From Gordonia iterans (GTDB lineage: Bacteria > Actinomycetota > Actinomycetes > Mycobacteriales > Mycobacteriaceae), in contig NZ_CP027433.1 of assembly GCF_002993285.1 (NCBI RefSeq), positions 3,348,001 to 3,412,000 on the forward strand: DNA of 64,000 nt, in the 5' to 3' direction. Made by a program: the position numbers and the translations under genes. Positions 59,376-64,000 of this stretch are shown piece by piece; position 1 is the first letter of the stretch; every line of letters begins with the position of its first letter. Under the pieces are notes generated by a model, which worked only from the letters and a program-made list of their open reading frames with translations, was not told where the DNA came from and did not search any database.

Positions 59376-59596
59376 GCAGAGTTAGACGCAGCACCGGACC
59401 GTCCGGTTCCCTCGCAGTCGCTTCCCGGCGTGTCGCCCGTCCGCCGGACGACGTGCCCGACGGCGGGCCCTTCGTACTTGGACGCGCCGCCGCGCGGTCC
59501 GGTTCCATTTCGCGCACCCCGGGCGCGCCGTGCGCGGTGCCGCGTAGCGTTCGTCTCCCCGGCGCAAGGCCGGACCGACCTCAGGGGGAGAACGAC

Positions 59597-60787
59597 ATGA
59601 CCGACACGCCCGTGACACTGCCGCCCTGGCTCAGCGACTCCGACGCCCGCGTCGACCTCTCGCGCGTCGGGGTGCCCGAAGCACCGCCGACCGTCCAGCC
59701 GACGGCCCGCCCGGAGCCGCACCCACCGGTCAGCGCCCCGGGTCCGCTGGTGCAGCCCCCACCGATCCAGCCCCCTTCGCCGCACCCGTCCGCGCCCTTG
59801 TACCCGGCCCCGCCGGCGAGCGCCGGCAGCCCGCCGGGACCCCCGCTGGATCAGGTGGCGCTGTTGCGCAAGGCCCGGCGCGCCCCGTCGCGCGGCTGGC
59901 GGCGCGCCGTGCACCAGCTCTCCGCCGGAGCCGTCAATCCCGGACAGTCCGCAGCCGAACTGGAGTATCTGGACCTGCTCGAACGCGTCCGGCGGCCGGT
60001 TCGCGGCGACTACCGGATCGCCGTGCTCTCGCTGAAAGGCGGTGTCGGCAAGACGACCACCGCGGTGGGCCTGGGATCGACCTTCGCCTCGTTGCGCGGC
60101 GACCGGGTGATCGCCGTCGACGCGAATCCCGACCTGGGCACGCTCGCGCAGCGGATTCCGCGGCAGACCGACTCCACGGTGCGCGACCTGCTCGCCGATC
60201 CGGCGATCCACCGCTACTCGGACGTGCGTGCACACACGTCGCAGGCCCCGAGCCGGCTGGAGATCCTCGCCTCCGAGCGCGATCCGGCCGCCGCCGAGGC
60301 GTTCAGCGAAGACGAGTACCGGGGTGTGATGCGAATCCTCCAGCGGTACTACAACATCATCGTGACGGACTGCGGAACCGGACTCAGCCACGGGGCGATG
60401 CGGGGCGTGCTCGACCTGGCCGATGCACTGATCCTGGTGAGTTCACCGGCGCTCGACGGGGCGCGCAGCGCCGGCGCCACCCTCGACTGGCTCGCAGGTC
60501 ACGGCTTCGGCCACCTGATCGCCCGGTGCGTGGTCGTGCTCAGCTCCGCGCGTCCCGGGTCGTCGTCCATCGACACCGGCCAGCTGGCGCAGCACTTCCT
60601 CACCCGCTGCCGGGCCGTGCAGGAGATCTGCTTCGACGACCATCTTGCCGAGGGCGCCGACGTCGACCTGGATCTCCTTCATCGCCGCACGCGCCGGGCG
60701 TTCGTGGAACTGGCCGCCACCGTCGCCGAAGACTTCGGGGGCACTGGACTGCGTCGGCATCCGCCGTTCCTCGCCGACGAAATGTGA
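59597..60787 (+). CDS. EspI-like MinD/ParA ATPase with Pro-rich N-terminus
   Basis: 396-residue protein. A Pro-rich disordered N-terminal region (about 30-85) precedes a MinD/ParA-type ATPase with SLKGGVGKTTTAVGLG (about 144-158), VDANPDLGTLAQR and VTDCGTGLSHGAM. The same architecture is found in ESX-linked EspI (Rv3876). Divergent from the esx/esp operon, with an AGGGGGAG ribosome site. It may regulate or couple ATP to the system. Confidence 0.82.
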   Translation: MTDTPVTLPPWLSDSDARVDLSRVGVPEAPPTVQPTARPEPHPPVSAPGPLVQPPPIQPPSPHPSAPLYPAPPASAGSPPGPPLDQVALLRKARRAPSRGWRRAVHQLSAGAVNPGQSAAELEYLDLLERVRRPVRGDYRIAVLSLKGGVGKTTTAVGLGSTFASLRGDRVIAVDANPDLGTLAQRIPRQTDSTVRDLLADPAIHRYSDVRAHTSQAPSRLEILASERDPAAAEAFSEDEYRGVMRILQRYYNIIVTDCGTGLSHGAMRGVLDLADALILVSSPALDGARSAGATLDWLAGHGFGHLIARCVVVLSSARPGSSSIDTGQLAQHFLTRCRAVQEICFDDHLAEGADVDLDLLHRRTRRAFVELAATVAEDFGGTGLRRHPPFLADEM

Positions 60788-60929
60788 CATAGCTCTCGTT
60801 GAGGCGCGGATGTGTGCCAGTCGGCTGAAATAGTGACACTCTCCGTTGGCACAATCAGGGAGCCGGGTGGAGAATGACGGATGAACATCCGGCGGCCACG
60901 CCGGAGCATCTGCAGCCAGGAGGTCACCC

Positions 60930-61985
60930 ATGACCGCGTCCGACACCGCCGACACGACCGGATCCGGCCACGATCTGCCACCGGTCCGGGTCGAGTACCG
61001 GACGATCCACGGCTACCGGCGAGCGTTCCGGATCGCCGGCGAGGGACCGGCGATCCTGCTGATCCACGGCATCGGCGACAACTCGTCGACGTACGACGAG
61101 GTGATCGGTGAGCTGGCCCGCGACCACACGGTGATCGCGCCCGATCTCCTCGGGCACGGCCTGTCGGAGAAGCCGAGCGCCGACTACTCGGTGGCGGCGT
61201 TCGCGAACGGCATGCGCGACCTGCTCGTCGTGCTGGGCATCAACCAGGTGACCGTCGTCGGCCACTCACTCGGCGGCGGAGTCGCCATGCAGTTCTGTTA
61301 CCAGTTCCCGCGTTTCGTCCAGCGGCTGGTCCTGGTCGCCGCCGGGGGCGTCACACATGACGTCAACCCGGCCCTTCGCCTGGCCTCGGTCCCGGGCGTC
61401 GCCCTGCTGACCCGCGCGTTCGGTCTGCCCGGCATGTTGCCGCTGCTGAGCGGCGCGGCCAGAGCCCTCGAACGCGCCGACTCGGTGCCGGGCCTGCCGC
61501 CCAAGCTCACCCCGCGCAATCTGATCACCGACCACCAGGATCTGCTTCGCATCGTCAGTGATCTGGCCGACCCGCACGCGCACGCGGCGTTCATCCGGAC
61601 CCTGCGCGCCGTGGTCGACTGGCGCGGCCAGACCATCACGATGCTCGATCGCGCCTACCTCACCGAGCGCCTGCCGTTGCTGGTGGTCTGGGGCACCAAG
61701 GACTCGGTGATTCCGGTGCACCACGCCGACCTGATCAGCGCCACCATCCCCCACGCCGACGTCGAGATCTTCGAGGGCGCGGGCCATTTCCCGTTCCGCG
61801 ACGACCCACAGCGCTTCGTTCGCCTGGTCCTGGACTTCATCGCTGAGAACGAGCCGCTCGAGTTCGATCCGGCGAACTGGCGCGAACTGATGCGCACCGG
61901 CCAGCGACTGGATCAGTTCGTCGGTTCCGACGCGCTGATCGAGGAGATCTTCGAAGCCCTCGAGGACGAGCGCAGCGCCAGCTGA
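60930..61985 (+). CDS. Alpha/beta hydrolase (Rv2715-like)
   Basis: 351-residue hydrolase. IHGIGDNSSTYDEVI and the nucleophile VVGHSLGGGV define the fold; late VVWGTKDSVIPVHH supplies Asp and EGAGHFPFRDDP the catalytic His. An acidic C-terminal extension ends ALEDERSAS. CCAGGAGGTCACCC precedes the ATG. Likely cytoplasmic epoxide-hydrolase or esterase-type enzyme; substrate unknown. Confidence 0.85.
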   Translation: MTASDTADTTGSGHDLPPVRVEYRTIHGYRRAFRIAGEGPAILLIHGIGDNSSTYDEVIGELARDHTVIAPDLLGHGLSEKPSADYSVAAFANGMRDLLVVLGINQVTVVGHSLGGGVAMQFCYQFPRFVQRLVLVAAGGVTHDVNPALRLASVPGVALLTRAFGLPGMLPLLSGAARALERADSVPGLPPKLTPRNLITDHQDLLRIVSDLADPHAHAAFIRTLRAVVDWRGQTITMLDRAYLTERLPLLVVWGTKDSVIPVHHADLISATIPHADVEIFEGAGHFPFRDDPQRFVRLVLDFIAENEPLEFDPANWRELMRTGQRLDQFVGSDALIEEIFEALEDERSAS

Positions 61986-62040
61986 ACGAGCACGTCGACG
62001 GCTGATCGAAGGCCGCGCGAACGCACCGCGCTCCCCGAAG

Positions 62041-63339
62041 TCAGCGGGACGAGCCCACGAGTTCCCGGTCGTCTGCCGCGCTCCCGACGGCCGTCACGTC
62101 GCCGGTCCGACCCTTCGTCACCGGCTCCGCCTCGGCGAAGCCCGGTCGGGCGCTGCCCACGAAGGCGCGGAACCACGACCACACCGCGCCGAACCGGTTC
62201 CGGAAGCCGACCAGGTAGAACAGGTGCACGCCGAGCCAGGTGAGCCAGCCGAGGAAACCGGTGAGCTTGACCCCGAACGGGGCATCGACGACGGCGTTGT
62301 TGCGGTTCACCACGGCCATGCTGCCCTTGTCCAGGTAGCGGAACGGAGTGCCGGTCACCGTCTTGCCACGGATCATGTCGGCCGCGTGACGGCCCTCTTG
62401 CATGGCGACGGGGCTCTGCCCGGGGTAGCCGTTCAGGCTAGTCATGTCGCCGATCGCGAACACGTCGGCGCGCGCCCCGACGGTGAGATCGGGATTGATC
62501 AGCAACCGGCCGGCCCGGTCGGTGTCGCACTTGGTCGCCTCGGCGACCACCTCGGCCAGCGGAGTGGCCTGCACCCCGGCCGACCAGACGACGGTCTTGG
62601 TCGCGATGGTCCGCTCGTCGCCGTCGGCGCCACGCAGGGTCACCGCGCCGTCGTCGATACCGGTGACGAAGCTGTCGGTGAGCACCTGCACTCCGGCGTC
62701 CTCGAGTGTCGTGCGGGCGAAGTCCGAGAGCCGCCCGCCGTACACGGGCAGCAGGTCTCCGGCCCCTTCCACCAGGTACACCGCCGTCGGCGCATCGGTG
62801 AAGTAGCGGGTACGCAGTTCGCGGATCTGACCGGCGATCTCGACGCCGGTGGCGCCGCCGCCCACCACCACGAAGGTGTGCGCGGCGGAGTCGTCGACCG
62901 GGGCCGCGAAGCAGTCGAGCAGGTGAGCGCGCAGTCGCGTCGCATCGTCGAGCGTCTTGAGCGCGAAGGTGCGCTCGGCCCACTCGTCGTGCCCGAAGTA
63001 GCCCTGCGAGGCGCCGGCGGCGACGATCAGGTACTCGTACCGGATCTGCTCCTCGCCGTCGTCCGTGCGGTAGGTCAGCACCTTGGCGTCGGCGTCCAGG
63101 CCCGTCACCCGGCCGCGGACGACGTCGACGGTCTCCTTGGACGCCAGCACACCGGCGATCGGCGGCGCGATCTCCTCGGCCGGCAGCACCCCGGTGGCGA
63201 CCTGGTACAGCAGTGGTTGGAAGAGGTGCTCGTCGGTCGCGGAGATCAGGACCGTGGGAACCTTCGACTTGGCCAGCTGTTTGGCGGCGGCGAGGCCACC
63301 GAAGCCCGATCCGATCACGACGGTGTGCGTGGTGCGCAT
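62041..63339 (-). CDS. ndh: Type II NADH dehydrogenase (NDH-2)
   Basis: 432-residue non-proton-pumping NADH:menaquinone oxidoreductase. FAD-binding VIGSGFGGLAAAK (about 8-20), second Rossmann VVGGGATGVEIAG for NADH, and quinone-site-like NLNGYPGQSPVAMQEGR-type segment (SLNGYPGQSPVAMQ). The C-terminal hydrophobic LGWLTWLGVHLFYLVGF anchors it to the membrane. ATG is chosen with AGGAACC upstream; a GTG 13 codons earlier is possible. Divergent from a LysR gene. Confidence 0.9.
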   Translation of the reverse strand: MRTTHTVVIGSGFGGLAAAKQLAKSKVPTVLISATDEHLFQPLLYQVATGVLPAEEIAPPIAGVLASKETVDVVRGRVTGLDADAKVLTYRTDDGEEQIRYEYLIVAAGASQGYFGHDEWAERTFALKTLDDATRLRAHLLDCFAAPVDDSAAHTFVVVGGGATGVEIAGQIRELRTRYFTDAPTAVYLVEGAGDLLPVYGGRLSDFARTTLEDAGVQVLTDSFVTGIDDGAVTLRGADGDERTIATKTVVWSAGVQATPLAEVVAEATKCDTDRAGRLLINPDLTVGARADVFAIGDMTSLNGYPGQSPVAMQEGRHAADMIRGKTVTGTPFRYLDKGSMAVVNRNNAVVDAPFGVKLTGFLGWLTWLGVHLFYLVGFRNRFGAVWSWFRAFVGSARPGFAEAEPVTKGRTGDVTAVGSAADDRELVGSSR

Positions 63340-63464
63340 CTGCGGTTCCTGCTCTCTGCTCGACGATGTTATGTCCACTCTCGTAGATCAGTCAGGTCGC
63401 CGTCGACCCCGATGACCAGATGATTTCGAATGACATCCATCTGTTCTGTTCATACACTGAGGTC

Positions 63465-64000
63465 ATGGAGTTCCGGCAGCTCGAGTACCTGGTGGCCGTC
63501 GCCGAGTGCGGCGGCTTCTCCCGCGCGGCTAAGGCCAGCTTCGTGTCGCAGTCGGCGGTGAGCCATCAGATCGCCGCCCTCGAGCGCGAGCTGGGCGTGG
63601 AGCTGTTCGACCGTGCGGCCCGCTCGGTGACGCTCACCGACGCCGGAGAACTGCTGGTCCCGCGCGCTCGGGAACTGCTGCGGCTGCGCGACGAGGCTGT
63701 CGCCGCGGTGGTTCCCCGACCTGATCGGGTGCGCATCACCGCCAACATGTCGTTTGCCCGAGCCGCGCTCAGCGCGGTGGCGACCGTCCGCGAACGCCAC
63801 CCGGAGGCCGAGATCGACTTTCTCATCAAGCCGTTCGGGCAGCGGATCGACGCCGTCGCATCCGGGGAGGCCGACCTGGCGCTGGTCCGCGGCGGCGTCG
63901 ACCGCGACGACCTCTACCTCGATCCCCTCTGGGTGGACCAGCCGGTGCTGACCTTCCCGTCACGGCATCCGCTGGCCGGCCTGGGGCGCGCGCCGGCCCC
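63465..64000 (+). CDS. LysR-family regulator (3' end beyond window)
   Basis: 178 codons visible. MEFRQLEYLVAVAECGGFSR and SQSAVSHQIAALERELGVEL form the N-terminal winged helix; the effector domain begins near RVRITANMSFARAAL and is cut by the window edge. It is divergent from ndh across about 125 bp containing GACATCCATCTGTTCTGTTC, where LysR-type binding is likely. The inducer is unknown. Confidence 0.92.
   Translation, partial: MEFRQLEYLVAVAECGGFSRAAKASFVSQSAVSHQIAALERELGVELFDRAARSVTLTDAGELLVPRARELLRLRDEAVAAVVPRPDRVRITANMSFARAALSAVATVRERHPEAEIDFLIKPFGQRIDAVASGEADLALVRGGVDRDDLYLDPLWVDQPVLTFPSRHPLAGLGRAPA

Overview
This is a high-GC actinobacterial chromosome segment. Gene content and order match the Mycobacteriales, and closely follow the Mycobacterium tuberculosis stretch around Rv3202c-Rv3253c: adnA, lipV-like, ATL, Rv3205c-like, moeZ, DUF3152, TetR, DUF3107, MiaE-like, DEAD-box helicase, ParA-like, whiB1, pdtaS, sigH-rshA, SRAP, aroA-rsgA, desaturase/reductase, wax-ester-synthase-like, secA1, hpf, comF, lpqB-mtrB-mtrA, tmk, sahH and a cationic amino-acid permease. 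The dispersed palindromic repeats (GGTCGAGCGAAGTCGAGACC and similar) and the divergence from mycobacterial proteins suggest Gordonia or a close relative; the genus is inference.

Layout. 1-12.6 kb: DNA repair (AdnA, ATL), MoeZ, a membrane-anchored DUF3152 protein, TetR, a DEAD-box helicase and a ParA-like ATPase. 12.6-18.7 kb: lipid kinase, then a regulatory block with WhiB1, the sensor kinase PdtaS, the 24-residue ribosomal protein bL37, anti-sigma RshA, SigH with a SigH-type promoter and a long N-terminal extension, and SRAP. 18.7-30.7 kb is an accessory metabolic island absent from the M. tuberculosis locus: a Baeyer-Villiger-like monooxygenase, a 2-hydroxyacid FAD oxidase, a PucR regulator divergent from a secreted esterase/MFS/secreted hydrolase operon, oxidoreductases, an aminotransferase and a Nudix hydrolase. 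30.8-39.9 kb: AroA-RsgA, two tandem fatty-acyl desaturases with their ferredoxin-reductase partner under shared palindromic operators, and a degenerate wax ester synthase/DGAT. 39.9-51.3 kb: SecA1, hibernation factor, ComF-like, LpqB-MtrB-MtrA, Tmk (inverted relative to M. tuberculosis) and SahH. 51.4-56 kb: amino-acid permease, MetPS-type transporter and DUF808. 56.2-60.8 kb: an ESX (type VII) substrate locus of EsxA/EsxB-like, EspA-, EspC-, EspL- and EspI-like genes with no secretion-core genes nearby. 60.9-64 kb: alpha/beta hydrolase, NDH-2 and a truncated LysR regulator.

The most unusual signal runs across the other features. Short dispersed palindromic or tandem repeats have expanded inside conserved coding genes while keeping frame. 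AdnA carries 21-bp units plus a 46-bp palindrome. The DEAD-box helicase and the aminotransferase carry the same 36-bp family in opposite orientations. RsgA carries 27-bp units inside a palindrome. Tmk ends within a 55-bp repeat. In each enzyme the family motifs on both sides are intact, so the repeats appear to add peptide loops rather than disrupt the genes.
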